Shown here: positions 34,682-48,153 of the stretch, in pieces | How the letters are laid out: each line of letters opens with the position of its first letter | Numbering within the stretch: position 1 is the stretch's first letter | Assembly: GCA_039707655.1 (NCBI GenBank) | Contig: CM077676.1 | Location: 82,051,895-82,115,894 of the forward strand | Length of the DNA: 64,000 nucleotides | Reading direction: 5' to 3' | From: Elymus sibiricus | Taxonomy: Eukaryota > Streptophyta > Magnoliopsida > Poales > Poaceae | The notes under the pieces: model-generated | Seen by the model: only the letters and a program-made list of their open reading frames with translations | What the model was told of the DNA's origin: nothing | Database searches by the model: none | Position numbers and translations under genes: made by a program

Positions 34682-37379
34682 CGTAACCCTCTCAACTTTT
34701 TAGCACATGCTATGTGGGTGAAATGATGATACCATGCCAAGTTTCAACCTTTTCAGAGTTCATTTGTAGTGCTTTTCAATTTCAGGGTCATTTAGCTCAA
34801 AAAAATCATTAAATGCATGAAAAATAGAAAATGAAGTTAGAAAGGGTTGAAATTTGAGGATGTGGCTTTGAATGGTGCATATTGAATGCACAAAAAGTCT
34901 GGAGTTGAAATAAGTTTAAAAAAATGAAATGCCTTTGTAACAGATGAGTTTTCGTTCGAAACCTTGATACTTCGTAGGACATGGTCCAGTTTGTACACGA
35001 AGTGCATCCAGTTTTTGCCGTAACCCTCTCTACTTTTTATCACATGCTATGTGGGTGAAATGATGATACCAGGCCAAGTTTCAACCTTTTCAGAGTTTAT
35101 TTGTAGTGCTTTTCAATTTCAGGGTCATTTAGCTCAAGAAATCATTAAATGCATGAAAAATAGCAAATGAAGTTAGAAAGGGTTGAAATTTGAGGATGTG
35201 GCTTTGAATGGTGCATATTGAATGCACAAAAAGTCTGGAGTTGAAATAAGTTTAAAAAAATGAAATGCCTTTCTAACAGATGAGTTTTCGTTCGAAACCT
35301 TGATACTTCGTAGGAGATGGTCCAGTTTGTACACGAAGTGCATCCAGTTTTTGCCGTAACCCTCTCAACTTTTTAGCACATGCTATGTGGGTGAAATGAT
35401 GATACCATGCCAAGTTTCAACCTTTTCAGAGTCCATTTGTAGTGCTTTTGAATTTCAGGGTCATTTAGCTCAAAAAAATCATTAAATGCATGAAAAATAG
35501 CAAATGAAGTTAGAAAGGGTTGAAATTTGAGGATGTGGCTTTGAATGGTGCATATTGAATGCACAAAAAGTCTGGAGTTGAAATAAGTTTAGAAAAATGA
35601 AATGCCTTTGTAACAGATGAGTATTCGTTCGAAACCTTGATACTTCGTAGGAGATGGTCCAGTTTGTACACGAAGTGCATCCAGTTTTTGCCGTAACCCT
35701 CTCAACTTTTTAGCACATGCTATGTGGGTGAAATGATGATACCATGCCAAGTTTCAACCTTTTCAGAGTTCATTTGTAGTGCTTTTCAATTTCAGGGTCA
35801 TTTAGCTCAAAAAAATCATTAAATGCATGAAAAATAGCAAATGAAGTTAGAAAGGGTTGAAATTTGAGGATTGGGCTTTCAATGGTGCATATTGAATGCA
35901 CAAAAAGTCTGGAGTTGAAATAAGTTTAAAAAAAATGAAATGCTTTTGTAACAGATGAGTTTTCGTCCGAAACCTTGATACTTCGAAGGAGATGGTCCAG
36001 TTTGTACACGAAGTGCATCCAGTTTTAGCCGTAACCCTCTCAACTTTTTAGCACATGCTATGTGGGTGAAATGATGATACCATGCCAAGTTTCAACCTTT
36101 TTAGAGTTCATTTGTAGTGCTTTTCAATTTCAGGGTCATTTAGCTCAAAAAAAATCATTAAATGCATGAAAAATAGCAAATGAAGTTAGAAAGGGTTGAA
36201 ATTTGAGGATGTGGCTTTGAATGGTGCATATTGAATGCACAAAAAGTCTGGAGTTGAAATAAGTTTAAAAAAAATGAAATGCTTTTGTAACAGATGAGTT
36301 TTCGTCCGAAACCTTGATACTTCGAAGGAGATGGTCCAGTTTGTACACGAAGTGCATCCAGTTTTTGCCGTAACCCTCTAAACTTTTTAGCACATGCTAT
36401 GTGGGTGAAATGATGATACCATGCCAAGTTTCAACCTTTTCAGAGTTTATTTGTAGTGCTTTTCAATTTCAGGGTCATTTAGCTCAAAAAAATCATTAAA
36501 TGCATGAAAAATAGCAAATGAAGTTAGAAAGGGTTGAAATTTGAGGATGTGGCTTTGAATGGTGCATATTGAATGCACAAAAAGTCTGGAGTTGAAATAA
36601 GTTTAAAAAAAATGAAATGCCTTTGTAACAGATGAGTTTTCGTCCGAAACCTTGATACTTCGAAGGAGATGGTCCAGTTTGTACATGAAGTGCATCCAGT
36701 TTTTGCTGTAACCCTCTCAACTTTTTAGCACATGCTATGTGGGTTAAATGATGATACCATGCCAAGTTTCAACCTTTTCAGAGTTCATTTGTAGTGCTTT
36801 TCAATTTCAGGGTCATTTAGCTCAGAAAAATCATTAAATGCATGAAAAATAGCAAATGAAGTTAGAAAGGGTTGAAATTTGAGGATTTGGCTTCGAATGG
36901 TGACTATTGAATGCACAAAAATCTGAAGTTGAAATAAGTTTAAAAAAATGAAATGCCTTTGTAACAGATGAATTATCTTCCGAAACCTTGATACTTCGAA
37001 GGAGATGGTCCAGTTTGTACACGAAGTGCATCCAGTTTTTGCCGTAACCCTCTCAACTTTTTAGCACATGCTATGTGGGTGAAATGATGATACCATGCCA
37101 AGTTTCAACCTTTTCAGAGTTCATTGGCAGTGCTTTTCAATTTCAGGGTCATTTAGCGCAAAAAATCATTAAATGCATGAAAAATAGCAAATGAAGTTAG
37201 AAAGGTTTGAAATTTGAGGATGTGGCTTTGAATGGTGCATATTGAATGCACAAAAAGTCTGGAGTTGAAATAAGTTTAAAAAAAATGAAATGCTTTTGTA
37301 ACAGATGAGTTTTCGTCCGAAACCTTGATACTTCGAAGGAGATGGTCCAGTTTGTACACGAAGTGCATCCAGTTTTTGC
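34682..37379. repeat. 8-mer HOR unit (a-h), 2698 bp
   Basis: Starts are 34682, 35019, 35355, 35692, 36030, 36369, 36707 and 37043. All eight canonical types are present in order, which makes this a good reference for the HOR. Private marks include GATTGGGC near 35872 and GGGTTAAATG near 36742. Confidence 0.9.
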
Positions 37380-38727
37380 CGTAACCCTCTCAACTTTTTA
37401 GCACATGCTATGTGGGTGAAATGATGATACCATGCCAAGTTTCAACCTTTTCAGAGTTCATTTGTAGTGCTTTTCAATTTCAGGGTCAATTAGCTCAAAA
37501 AAATCATTAAATGCATGAAAAATAGCAAATGAAGTTAGAAAGGGTTGAAATTTGAGGATGTGGCTTTGAATGGTGCATATTGAATGCACAAAAAGTCTGG
37601 AGTTGAAATAAGTTTAAAAAAATGAAATGCCTTTGTAACAGATGAGTTTTCGTTCGAAACCTTGATACTTCGTAGGAGATGGTCCAGTTTGTACACGAAG
37701 TGCATCCAGTTTTTGCCGTAACCCTCTCTACTTTTTATCACATGCTATGTGGGTGAAATGATGATACCATGCCAAGTTTCAACCTTTTCAGAGTTTATTT
37801 GTAGTACTTTTCAATTTCAGGGTCATTTACCTCAAGAAATCATTAAATGCATGAAAAATAGCAAATGAAGTTAGAAAGGGTTGAAATTTGAGGATGTGGC
37901 TTTGAATGGTGCATATTGAATGCACAAAAAGTCTGGAGTTGAAATAAGTTTAAAAAAATGAAATGCCTGTCTAACAGATGAGTTTTCGTTCGAAACCTTG
38001 ATACTTCGTAGGAGATGGTCCAGTTTGTACACGAAGTGCATCCAGTTTTTGCCGTAACCCTCTCAACTTTTTAGCACATGCTATGTGGGTGAAATGATGA
38101 TACCATGCCAAGTTTCAACCTTTTCAGAGTCCATTTGTAGTGCTTTTGAATTTCAGGGTCATTTAGCTCAAAAAAATCATTAAATGCATGAAAAATAGCA
38201 AATGAAGTTAGAAAGGGTTGAAATTTGAGGATGTGGCTTTGAATGGTGCATATTGAATGCACAAAAAGTCTGGAGTTGAAATAAGTTTAAAAAAATGAAA
38301 TGCCTTTGTAACAGATGAGTTTTCGTTCGAAACCTTGATACTTCGTAGGAGATGGTCCAGTTTGTACACGAAGTGCATCCAGTTTTTGCCGTAACCCTCT
38401 CAACTTTTTAGCACATGCTATGTGGGTGAAATGATGATACCATGCCAAGTTTCAACCTTTTCAGAGTTCATTTGTAGTGCTTTTGAATTTCAGGGTCATT
38501 TAGCTCAAAAAAATCATTAAATGCATGAAAAATAGCAAATGAAGTTAGAAAGGGTTGAAATTTGAGGATTTGGCTTTCAATGGTTCATATTGAATGCACA
38601 AAAAGTCTGGAGTTGAAATAAGTTTAAAAAAAATGAAATGCTTTTGTAACAGATGAGTTTTCGTCCGAAACCTTGATACTTCGAAGGAGAAGGTCCAGTT
38701 TGTACACGAAGTGCATCCAGTTTTTGC
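37380..38727. repeat. Last 8-mer domain unit, truncated (a-b-c-d)
   Basis: Starts are 37380, 37717, 38053 and 38390. The canonical order stops after d, whose 3' end (AGAAGGTCC, TTTTTGCCG) is altered. The next monomer belongs to the A/B/C family. This is the right edge of the continuous 8-mer domain. Confidence 0.82.
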
Positions 38728-41700
38728 CGTAACGCTGTCAACTTTTTATCACATGCTATGTGGGTGAAATGATGATACCATGCCAAGTTTCAACCTTTTC
38801 AGAGTTCATTTGTAGTGCTTTTCAATTTCAGGGTCATTTAGCTCAGAAAAATCATTAAATGCATGAAAAATAGCAAATGAAGTTAGAAAGGGTTGAAATT
38901 TGAGGATTTGGCTTCGAATGGTGACTATTGAATGCACAAAAATCTGGAGTTGAAATAAGTTTAAAAAAATGAAATGCCTTTGTAACAGATGAGTTTTCTT
39001 CCGAAACCTTGATACTTCGAAGGAGATGGTCCAGTTTGTACACGAAGTGCATCCAGTTTTAGCCGTAACCCTCTCAACTTTTTAGCACATGCTATGTGGG
39101 TGAAATGATGATACCATGCCAAGTTTCAACCTTTTCAGAGTTCATTTGTAGTGCTTTTCAATTTCAGGGTCATTTAGCTCAAAAAAAATCATTAAATGCA
39201 TGAAAAATAGCAAATGAAGTTAGAAAGGGTTGAAATTTGAGGATGTGGCTTTGAATGATGCATATTAAATGCACAAAAAGTCTGGAGTTGAAATAAGTTT
39301 AAAAAAAATGAAATGCCTTTGTAACAGATGAGTTTTCGTCCGAAACCTTGATACTTCGAAGGAGATGGTCCAGTTTGTACATGAAGTGCATCCAGTTTTT
39401 GCTGTAACCCTCTCAACTTTTTAGCACATGCTATGTGGGTGAAATGATGATACCATGCCAAGTTTCAACCTTTTCAGAGTTCATTTGTAGTGCTTTTCAA
39501 TTTCAGGGTCATTTAGCTCAGAAAAATCATTAAATGCATGAAAAATAGCAAATGAAGTTAGAAAGGGTTGAAATTTGAGGATTTGGCTTCGAATGGTGAC
39601 TATTGAATGCACAAAAATCTGGAGTTGAAATAAGTTTAAAAAAATGAAATGCCTTTGTAACAGATGAGTTTTCTTCCGAAACCTTGATACTTCGAAGGAG
39701 ATGGTCCAGTTTGTACACGAAGTGCATCCAGTTTTAGCCGTAACCCTCTCAACTTTTTAGCACATGCTATGTGGGTGAAATGATGATACCATGCCAAGTT
39801 TCAACCTTTTCAGAGTTTATTTGTAGTGCTTTTCAATTTCAGGGTCATTTAGCTCAAAAAAATCATTAAATGCATGAAAAATAGCAAATGAAGTTAGAAA
39901 GGGTTGAAATTTGAGGATGTGGCTTTGAATGGTGCATATTGAATGCACAAAAAGTCTGGAGTTGAAATAAGTTTAAAAAAAATGAAATGCCTTTGTAACA
40001 GATGAGTTTTCGTTCGAAACCTTGATACTTCGAAGGAGATGGTCCAGTTTGTACATGAAGTGCATCCAGTTTTTGCTGTAACCCTCTCAACTTTTTAGCA
40101 CATGCTATGTGGGTGAAATGATGATACCATGCCAAGTTTCAACCTTTTCAGAGTTCATTTGTAGTGCTTTTCAATTTCAGGGTCATTTAGCTCAGAAAAA
40201 TCATTAAATGCATGAAAAATAGCAAATGAAGTTAGAAAGGGTTGAAATTTGAGGATTTGGCTTCGAATGGTGACTATTGAATGCACAAAAATCTGAAGTT
40301 GAAATAAGTTTAAAAAAATGAAATGCCTTTGTAACAGATGAGTTATCTTCCGAAACTTTGATACTTCGAAGGAGATGGTCCAGTTTGTACACGAAGTGCA
40401 TCCAGTTTTTGCCGTAACCCTCTCAACTTTTTAGCACATGCTATGTGGGTGAAATGATGATACCATGCCAAGTTTCAACCTTTTCAGAGTTCATTGGCAG
40501 TGCTTTTCAATTTCAGGGTCATTTAGCGCAAAAAATCATTAAATGCATGAAAAATAGCAAATGAAGTTAGAAAGGGTTGAAATTTGAGGATGTGGCTTTG
40601 AATGGTGCATATTGAATGCACAAAAAGTCTGGAGTTGAAATAAGTTTAAAAAAATGAAATGCTTTTGTAACAGATGAGTTTTCGTCCGAAACCTTGATAC
40701 TTCGAAGGAGATGGTCCAGTTTGTACACGAAGTGCATCCAGTTTTTGCCGTAACCCTCTCAACTTTTTAGCACATGCTATGTGGGTGAAATGATGATACC
40801 ATGCCAAGTTTCAACCTTTTCAGAGTTCATTTGTAGTGCTTTTCAATTTCAGGGTCATTTAGCTCAAAAAAATCATTAAATGCATGAAAAATAGCAAATG
40901 AAGTTAGAAAGGGTTGAAATTTGAGGATGTGGCTTTGAATGGTGCATATTGAATGCACAAAAAGTCTGGAGTTGAAATAAGTTTAAAAAAATGAAATGCC
41001 TTTGTAACAGATGAGTTTTCGTTCGAAACCTTGATACTTCGTAGGAGATGGTCCAGTTTGTACACGAAGTGCATCCAGTTTTTGCCGTAACCCTCTCTAC
41101 TTTTTATCACATGCTATGTGGGTGAAATGATGATACCATGCCAAGTTTCAACCTTTTCAGAGTTTATTTGTAGTGCTTTTCAATTTCAGGGTCATTTACC
41201 TCAAGAAATCATTAAATGCATGAAAAATAGCAAATGAAGTTAGAAAGGGTTGAAATTTGAGGATGTGGCTTTGAATGGTGCATATTGAATGCACAAAAAG
41301 TCTGGAGTTGAAATAAGTTTAAAAAAATGAAATGCCTTTCTAACAAATGAGTTTTCGTTCGAAACCTTGATACTTCGTAGGAGATGGTCCAGTTTGTACA
41401 CGAAGTGCATCCAGTTTTTGCCGTAACCCTCTCAACTTTTTAGCACATGCTATGTGGGTGAAATGATGATACCATGCCAAGTTTCAACCTTTTCAGAGTC
41501 CATTTGTAGTGCTTTTGAATTTCAGGGTCATTTAGCTCAAAAAAATCATTAAATGCATGAAAAATAGCAAATGAAGTTAGAAAGGGTTGAAATTTGAGGA
41601 TGTGGCTTTGAATGGTGCATATTGAATGCACAAAAAGTCTGGAGTTGAAATAAGTTTAAAAAAATGAAATGCCTTTGTAACAGATGAGTTTTCGTTCGAA

Positions 41701-41758
41701 ACCTTGATACTTCGTAGGAGATGGTCCAGTTTGTACACGAAGTGCATCCAGTTTTTGC
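38728..41758. repeat. Transition: B-A-B, then f-g-h-a-b-c
   Basis: Starts are 38728 (B, beginning CGTAACGCTGTC), 39064 (A), 39403 (B), 39739 (f-like, with a hybrid GTTCGAAACC/CTTCGAAGG), 40077 (g), 40413 (h), 40749 (a), 41086 (b) and 41422 (c). Types from the 8-mer and from the right-hand 4-mer family are interleaved as short ordered runs. A is marked by CTC plus eight A, ATTAAATGC and an ACATGAAG/GCTGTAAC end; B by GGTGACT with ATCTGGAG and TTTTCTTCCG. Confidence 0.8.
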
Positions 41759-43441
41759 CGTAACCCTCTCAACTTTTTAGCACATGCTATGTGGGTGAAA
41801 TGATGATACCATGCCAAGTTTCAACCTTTTCAGAGTTCATTTGTAGTGCTTTTCAATTTCAGGGTCATTTAGCTCAAAAAAAATAATTAATTGCATGAAA
41901 AATAGCAAATGAAGTTAGAAAGGGTTGAAATTTGAGGATGTGGCTTTGAATGGTGCATATTAAATGCACAAAAAGTCTGGAGTTGAAATAAGTTTAAAAA
42001 AAATGAAATGCCTTTGTAACAGATGAGTTTTCGTCCGAAACCTTGATACTTCGAAGGAGATGGTCCAGTTTGTACATGAAGTGCATCCAGTTTTTGCTGT
42101 AACCCTCTCAACTTTTTAGCACATGCTATGTGGGTGAAATGATGATACCATGCCAAGTTTCAACCTTTTCAGAGTTCATTTGTAGTGCTTTTCAATTTCA
42201 GGGTCATTTAGCTCAGAAAAATCATTAAATGCATGAAAAATAGCAAATGAAGTTAGAAAGGGTTGAAATTTGAGGATTTGGCTTCGAATGGTGACTATTG
42301 AATGCACAAAAATCTGGAGTTGAAATAAGTTTAAAAAAATGAAATGCCTTTGTAACAGATGAGTTTTCTTCCGAAACCTTGATACTTCGAAGGAGATGGT
42401 CCAGTTTGTACACGAAGTGCATCCAGTTTTTGCCGTAACCCTCTCAACTTTTTAGCACATGCTATGTGGGTGAAATGATGATACCATGCCAAGTTTCAAC
42501 CTTTTCAGAGTTCATTTGTAGTGCTTTTCAATTTCAGGGTCATTTAGCTCAGAAAAATCATTAAATGCATGAAAAATAGCAAATGAAGTTAGAAAGGGTT
42601 GAAATTTGAGGATTTGGCTTCGAATGGTGACTATTTAATGCACAAAAATCTGGAGTTGAAATAAGTTTAAAAAAATGAAATGCCTTTGTAACAGATGAGT
42701 TTTCTTCCGAAACCTTGATACTTCGAAGGAGATGGTCCAGTTTGTACACGAAGTGCATCCAGTTTTTGCCGTAACCCTCTCAACTTTTTAGCACATGCTA
42801 TGTGGGTGAAATGATGATACCACGCCAAGTTTCAACCTTTTCAGAGTTCATTTGCAGTGCTTTTCAATTTCAGGGTCATTTAGCTCAAAAAATCATTAAA
42901 TGCATGAAAAATACCAAATGAAGTTAGAAAGGGTTGAAATTTGAGGATTTGGCTTCGAATGGTGACTATTGAATGCACAAAAATCTGGAGTTGAAATAAG
43001 TTTTGAAAAAAATGAAATGCTTTTGTAACAGATGAGTTTTCGTCCGAAACCTTGATACTTCGAAGGAGATGGTCCAGTTTGTACACGAAGTGCATCCAGT
43101 TTTTGCCGTAACCCTCTGAAGTTTTTAGCACATGCTATGTGGGTCAAATGATGATACCATGCCAAGTTTCAACCTTTTCAGAGTTTATTTGTAGTGCTTT
43201 TCAATTTCAGGGTCATTTAGCTCAAAAAATCATTAAATGCATGAAAAATAGCAAATGAAGTTAGAAAGGGTTGAAATTTGAGGATGTGGGTTTGAATGGT
43301 GCATATTCAATGCACAAAAAGTCTGGAGTTGAAATAAGTTTAAAAAATGAAATGCCTTTGTAACAGATGAGTTTTCGTCCGAAACCTTGATACTTCGAAG
43401 GAGATGGTCCAGTTTGTACACGAAGTGCATCCAGTTTTTGC
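41759..43441. repeat. A-B-C-k-x block, copy 1 of a 6395-bp duplication
   Basis: Starts are 41759, 42098, 42434, 42770 and 43107. C is a B-like monomer with GGTGACTATTTAATGC. The k monomer has ATACCAAATG and GTTTTGAAAAAAATG; x has GTGGGTTTG and CATATTCAATGC. The same five appear at 48154-49836, exactly 6395 bp downstream. The first boundary of A has a private AAATAATTAATTGC near 41881. Confidence 0.85.
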
Positions 43442-44785
43442 CGTAACCCTCTCAACTTTTTAGCACATGCTATGTGGGTGAAATGATGATACCATGCCAA
43501 GTTTCAACCTTTTCAGAGTTCATTGGCAGTGCTTTTCAATTTCAGGGTCATTTAGCGCAAAAAATCATTAAATGCATGAAAAATAGCAAATGAAGTTAGA
43601 AAGGATTGAAATTTGAGGATGTGGCTTTGAATGGTGCATATTGAATGCACAAAAAGTCTGGAGTTGAAATAAGTTTAAAAAAAATGAAATGCTTTTGTAA
43701 CAGATGAGTTTTCGTCCGAAACCTTGATACTTCGAAGGAGATGGTCCAGTTTGTACACGAAGTGCATCCAGTTTTTGCCGTAACCCTCTCAACTTTTTAG
43801 CACATGCTATGTGGGTGAAATGATGATACCATGCCAAGTTTCAACCTTTTCAGAGTTCATTTGTAGTGCTTTTCAATTTCAGGGTCATTTAGCTCAAAAA
43901 AATCATTAAATGCATGAAAAATAGCAAATGAAGTTAGAAAGGGTTGAAATTTGAGGATGTGGCTTTGAATGGTGCATATTGAATGCACAAAAATTCTGGA
44001 GTTGAAATAAGTTAAAACATGAAATGCCTTTGTAACAGATGAGTTTTCGTCCGAAACCTTGATACTTCGAAGGAGATGGTCCAGTTTGTACACGAAGTGC
44101 ATCCAGTTTTTGCCGTAACCCTCTCAACTTTTTAGCACATGCTATGTGGGTGAAATGATGATACCATGCCAAGTTTCAACCTTTTCAGAGTTCATTTGTA
44201 GTGCTTTTCAATTTCAGGGTCATTTAGCTCAAAAAAATCATTAAATGCATGAAAAATAGCAAATGAAGTTAGAAAGGGTTGAAATTTGAGGATGTGGCTT
44301 TGAATGGTGCATATTGAATGCACAAAAAGTCTGGAGTTGAAATAAGTTTAAAAAAATGAAATGCCTTTGTAACAGATGAGTTTTCGTTCGAAACCTTGAT
44401 ACTTCGTAGGAGATGGTCCAGTTTGTACACGAAGTGCATCCAGTTTTTGCCGTAATCCTCTCTACTTTTTATCACATGCTATGTGGGTGAAATGATGATA
44501 CCATGCCAAGTTTCAACCTTTTCAGAGTTTATTTGTAGTGCTTTTCAATTTCAGGGTCATTTACCTCAAGAAATCATTAAATGCATGAAAAATAGCAAAT
44601 GAAGTTAGAAAGGGTTGAAATTTGAGGATGTGGCTTTGAATGGTGCATATTCAATGCACAAAAAGTCTGGAGTTGAAATAAGTTTAAAAAATGAAATGCC
44701 TTTGTAACAGATGAGTTTTCGTCCGAAACCTTGATACTTCGAAGGAGATGGTCCAGTTTGTACACGAAGTGCATCCAGTTTTTGC
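43442..44785. repeat. 4-mer HOR of ~1345 bp, copy 1
   Basis: Monomers start at 43442, 43779, 44114 and 44451: h-like with AAAGGATTGAAATTTG; a''-like with AAAATTCTGG; a; and a chimera beginning like b (CTCTCTAC, TTTACCTCAAG) and ending like x (CATATTCAATGC, six-A tract). Copy 1 has a private tract GTTAAAACATG near 44012 and CGTAATCC at 44451. Confidence 0.87.
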
Positions 44786-46131
44786 CGTAACCCTCTCAAC
44801 TTTTTAGCACATGCTATGTGGGTGAAATGATGATACCATGCCAAGTTTCAACCTTTTCAGAGTTCATTGGCAGTGCTTTTCAATTTCATGGTCATTTAGC
44901 GCAAAAAATCATTAAATGCATGAAAAATAGCAAATGAAGTTAGAAAGGATTGAAATTTGAGGATGTGGCTTTGAATGGTGCATATTGAATGCACAAAAAG
45001 TCTGGAGTTGAAATAAGTTTAAAAAAAATGAAATGCTTTTGTAACAGATGAGTTTTCGTCCGAAACCTTGATACTTCGAAGGAGATGGTCCAGTTTGTAC
45101 ACGAAGTGCATCCAGTTTTTGCCGTAACCCTCTCAACTTTTTAGCACATGCTATGTGGGTGAAATGATGATACCATGCCAAGTTTCAACCTTTTCAGAGT
45201 TCATTTGTAGTGCTTTTCAATTTCAGGGTCATTTAGCTCAAAAAAATCATTAAATGCATGAAAAATAGCAAATGAAGTTAGAAAGGGTTGAAATTTCAGG
45301 ATGTGGCTTTGAATGGTGCATATTGAATGCACAAAAATTCTGGAGTTGAAATAAGTTTAAAAAAATGAAATGCCTTTGTAACAGATGAGTTTTCGTCCGA
45401 AACCTTGATACTTCGAAGGAGATGGTCCAGTTTGTACACGAAGTGCATCCAGTTTTTGCCGTAACCCTCTCAACTTTTTAGCACATGCTATGTGGGTGAA
45501 ATGATGATACCATGCCAAGTTTCAACCTTTTCAGAGTTCATTTGTAGTGCTTTTCAATTTCAGGGTCATTTAGCTCAAAAAAATCATTAAATGCATGAAA
45601 AATAGCAAATGAAGTTAGAAAGGGTTGAAATTTGAGGATGTGGCTTTGAATGGTGCATATTGAATGCACAAAAAGTCTGGAGTTGAAATAAGTTTAAAAA
45701 AATGAAATGCCTTTGTAACAGATGAGTTTTCGTTCGAAACCTTGATACTTCGTAGGAGATGGTCCAGTTTGTACACGAAGTGCATCCAGTTTTTGCCGTA
45801 ACCCTCTCTACTTTTTATCACATGCTATGTGGGTGAAATGATGATACCATGCCAAGTTTCAACCTTTTCAGAGTTTATTTGTAGTGCTTTTCAATTTCAG
45901 GGTCATTTACCTCAAGAAATCATTAAATGCATGAAAAATAGCAAATGAAGTTAGAAAGGGTTGAAATTTGAGGATGTGGCTTTGAATGGTGCATATTCAA
46001 TGCACAAAAAGTCTGGAGTTGAAATAAGTTTAAAAAATGAAATGCCTTTGTAACAGATGAGTTTTCGTCCGAAACCTTGATACTTCGAAGGAGATTGTCC
46101 AGTTTGTACACGAAGTGCATCCAGTTTTTGC
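44786..46131. repeat. 4-mer HOR of ~1345 bp, copy 2
   Basis: Starts are 44786, 45123, 45460 and 45797 (1346 bp). Types and order match copy 1, with private changes such as TTTCATGGTC near 44886 and GAAATTTCAGG near 45291. Confidence 0.87.
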
Positions 46132-47478
46132 CGTAACCCTCTCAACTTTTTAGCACATGCTATGTGGGTGAAATGATGATACCATGCCAAGTTTCAACCT
46201 TTTCAGAGTTCATTGGCAGTGCTTTTCAATTTCAGGGTCATTTAGCGCAAAAAATCATTAAATGCATGAAAAATAGCAAATGAAGTTAGAAAGGATTGAA
46301 ATTTGAGGATGTGGCTTTGAATGGTGCATATTGAATGCACAAAAAGTCTGGAGTTGAAATAAGTTTAAAAAAAATGAAATGCTTTTGTAACAGATGAGTT
46401 TTCGTCCGAAACCTTGATACTTCGAAGGAGATGGTCCAGTTTGTACACGCAGTGCATCCAGTTTTTGCCGTAACCCTCTCAACTTTTTAGCACATGCTAT
46501 GTGGGTGAAATGATGATACCATGCCAAGTTTCAACCTTTTCAGAGTTCATTTGTAGTGCTTTTCAATTTCAGGGTCATTTAGCTCAAAAAAATCATTAAA
46601 TGCATGAAAAATAGCAAATGAAGTTAGAAAGGGTTGAAATTTGAGGATGTGGCTTTGAATGGTGCATATTGAATGCACAAAAATTCTGGAGTTGAAATAA
46701 GTTTAAAAAAATGAAATGCCTTTGTAACAGATGAGTTTTCGTCCGAAACCTTGATACTTCGAAGGAGATGGTCCAGTTTGTACACGAAGTGCATCCAGTT
46801 TTTGCCGTAACCCTCTCAACTTTTTAGCACATGCTATGTGGGTGAAATGATGACACCATGCCAAGTTTCAACCTTTTCAGAGTTCATTTGTAGTGCTTTT
46901 CAATTTCAGGGTCATTTAGCTCAAAAAAATCATTAAATGCATGAAAAATAGCAAATGAAGTTAAAAAGGGTTGAAATTTGAGGATGTGGCTTTGAATGGT
47001 GCATATTGAATGCACAAAAAGTCTGGAGTTGAAATAAGTTTAAAAAAATGAAATGCCTTTGTAACAGATGAGTTTTCGTTCGAAACCTTGATACTTCGTA
47101 GGAGATGGTCCAGTTTGTACACGAAGTGCATCCAGTTTTTGCCGTAACCCTCTCTACTTTTTATCACATGCTATGTGGGTGAAATGATGATACCATGCCA
47201 AGTTTCAACCTTTTCAGAGTTTATTTGTAGTGCTTTTCAATTTCAGGGTCATTTACCTCAAGAAATCATTAAATGCATGAAAAATAGCAAATGAAGTTAG
47301 AAAGGGTTGAAATTTGAGGATGTGGCTTTGAATGGTGCATATTGAATGCACAAAAAGTCTGGAGTTGAAATAAGTTTAAAAAAATGAAATGCCTTTCTAA
47401 CAGATGAGTTTTCGTTCGAAACCTTGATACTTCGTAGGAGATGGTCCAGTTTGTACACGAAGTGCATCCAGTTTTTGC
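46132..47478. repeat. 4-mer HOR of ~1345 bp, copy 3, ending as b
   Basis: Starts are 46132, 46469, 46806 and 47143. The first three match copies 1 and 2. The fourth starts as the chimera (CTCTCTAC, TTTACCTCAAG) but continues with a b-type end (CATATTGAATGC, CTTTCTAAC, CTTCGTAGG), so the array leaves this HOR inside the monomer. Private GACACCATG near 46851. Confidence 0.83.
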
Positions 47479-48153
47479 CGTAACCCTCTCAACTTTTTAG
47501 CACATGCTATGTGGGTGAAATGATGATACCATGCCAAGTTTCAACCTTTTCAGAGTCCATTTGTAGTGCTTTTGAATTTCAGGGTCATTTAGCTCAAAAA
47601 AATCATTAAATGCATGAAAAATAGCAAATGAAGTTAGAAAGGGTTGAAATTTGAGGATGTGGCTTTGAATGGTGCATATTGAATGCACAAAAAGTCTGGA
47701 GTTGAAATAAGTTTAAAAAAATGAAATGCCTTTGTAACAGATGAGTTTTCGTTCGAAACCTTGATACTTCGTAGGAGATGGTCCAGTTTGTACACGAAGT
47801 GCATCCAGTTTTTGCCGTAACCCTCTCAACTTTTTAGCACATGCTATGTGGGTGAAATGATGATACCATGCCAAGTTTCAACCTTTTCAGAGTTCATTTG
47901 TAGTGCTTTTCAATTTCAGGGTCATTTAGCTCAAAAAAATCATTAAATGCATGAAAAATAGCAAATGAAGTTAGAAAGGGTTGAAATTTGAGGATTTGGC
48001 TTTCAATGGTGCATATTGAATGCACAAAAAGTCTGGAGTTGAAATAAGTTTAAAAAAAATGAAATGCTTTTGTAACAGATGAGTTTTCGTCCGAAACCTT
48101 GATACTTCGAAGGAGATGGTCCAGTTTGTACACGAAGTGCATCCAGTTTTAGC
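47479..48153. repeat. Two monomers of c and d type
   Basis: Starts are 47479 (c: TCCATTTG, TTTTGAATTTC) and 47816 (d: GGCTTTCAATGG, GTTTTAGCCG). Together with the b-like monomer before them they form a b-c-d run typical of the 8-mer domain, here outside that domain. The first copy of this region (41086-42097) has b-c then A, without d. Confidence 0.83.

Larger units (their letters stand above)
6712..38727. repeat. Eight-monomer HOR domain (a-h, ~2698 bp) and derivatives
   Basis: About 95 monomers follow the order a-b-c-d-e-f-g-h or an edited version. Markers: a, CTCAAAAAAATC with GTTCGAAACC and CTTCGTAGG; b, CTCTCTAC, ACCAGGCC and CTCAAGAAATC; c, TCCATTTG, TTTTGAATTTC and TTTAGAAAAATG; d, GGCTTTCAATGG and GTTTTAGCCG; e, eight As after CTC and GCTTTTG; f, CTCTGAAC, TTTATTTG and the ACATGAAG/GCTGTAAC end; g, CTCAGAAAAATC and GGTGACTATTG; h, TTCATTGGCA and GCGCAAAAAATC. 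The 6712-7048 monomer is a lone h. Full 8-mers measure about 2698 bp. Other unit sizes (4, 5, 7, 9) fit insertions and deletions of whole monomers. Confidence 0.9.
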
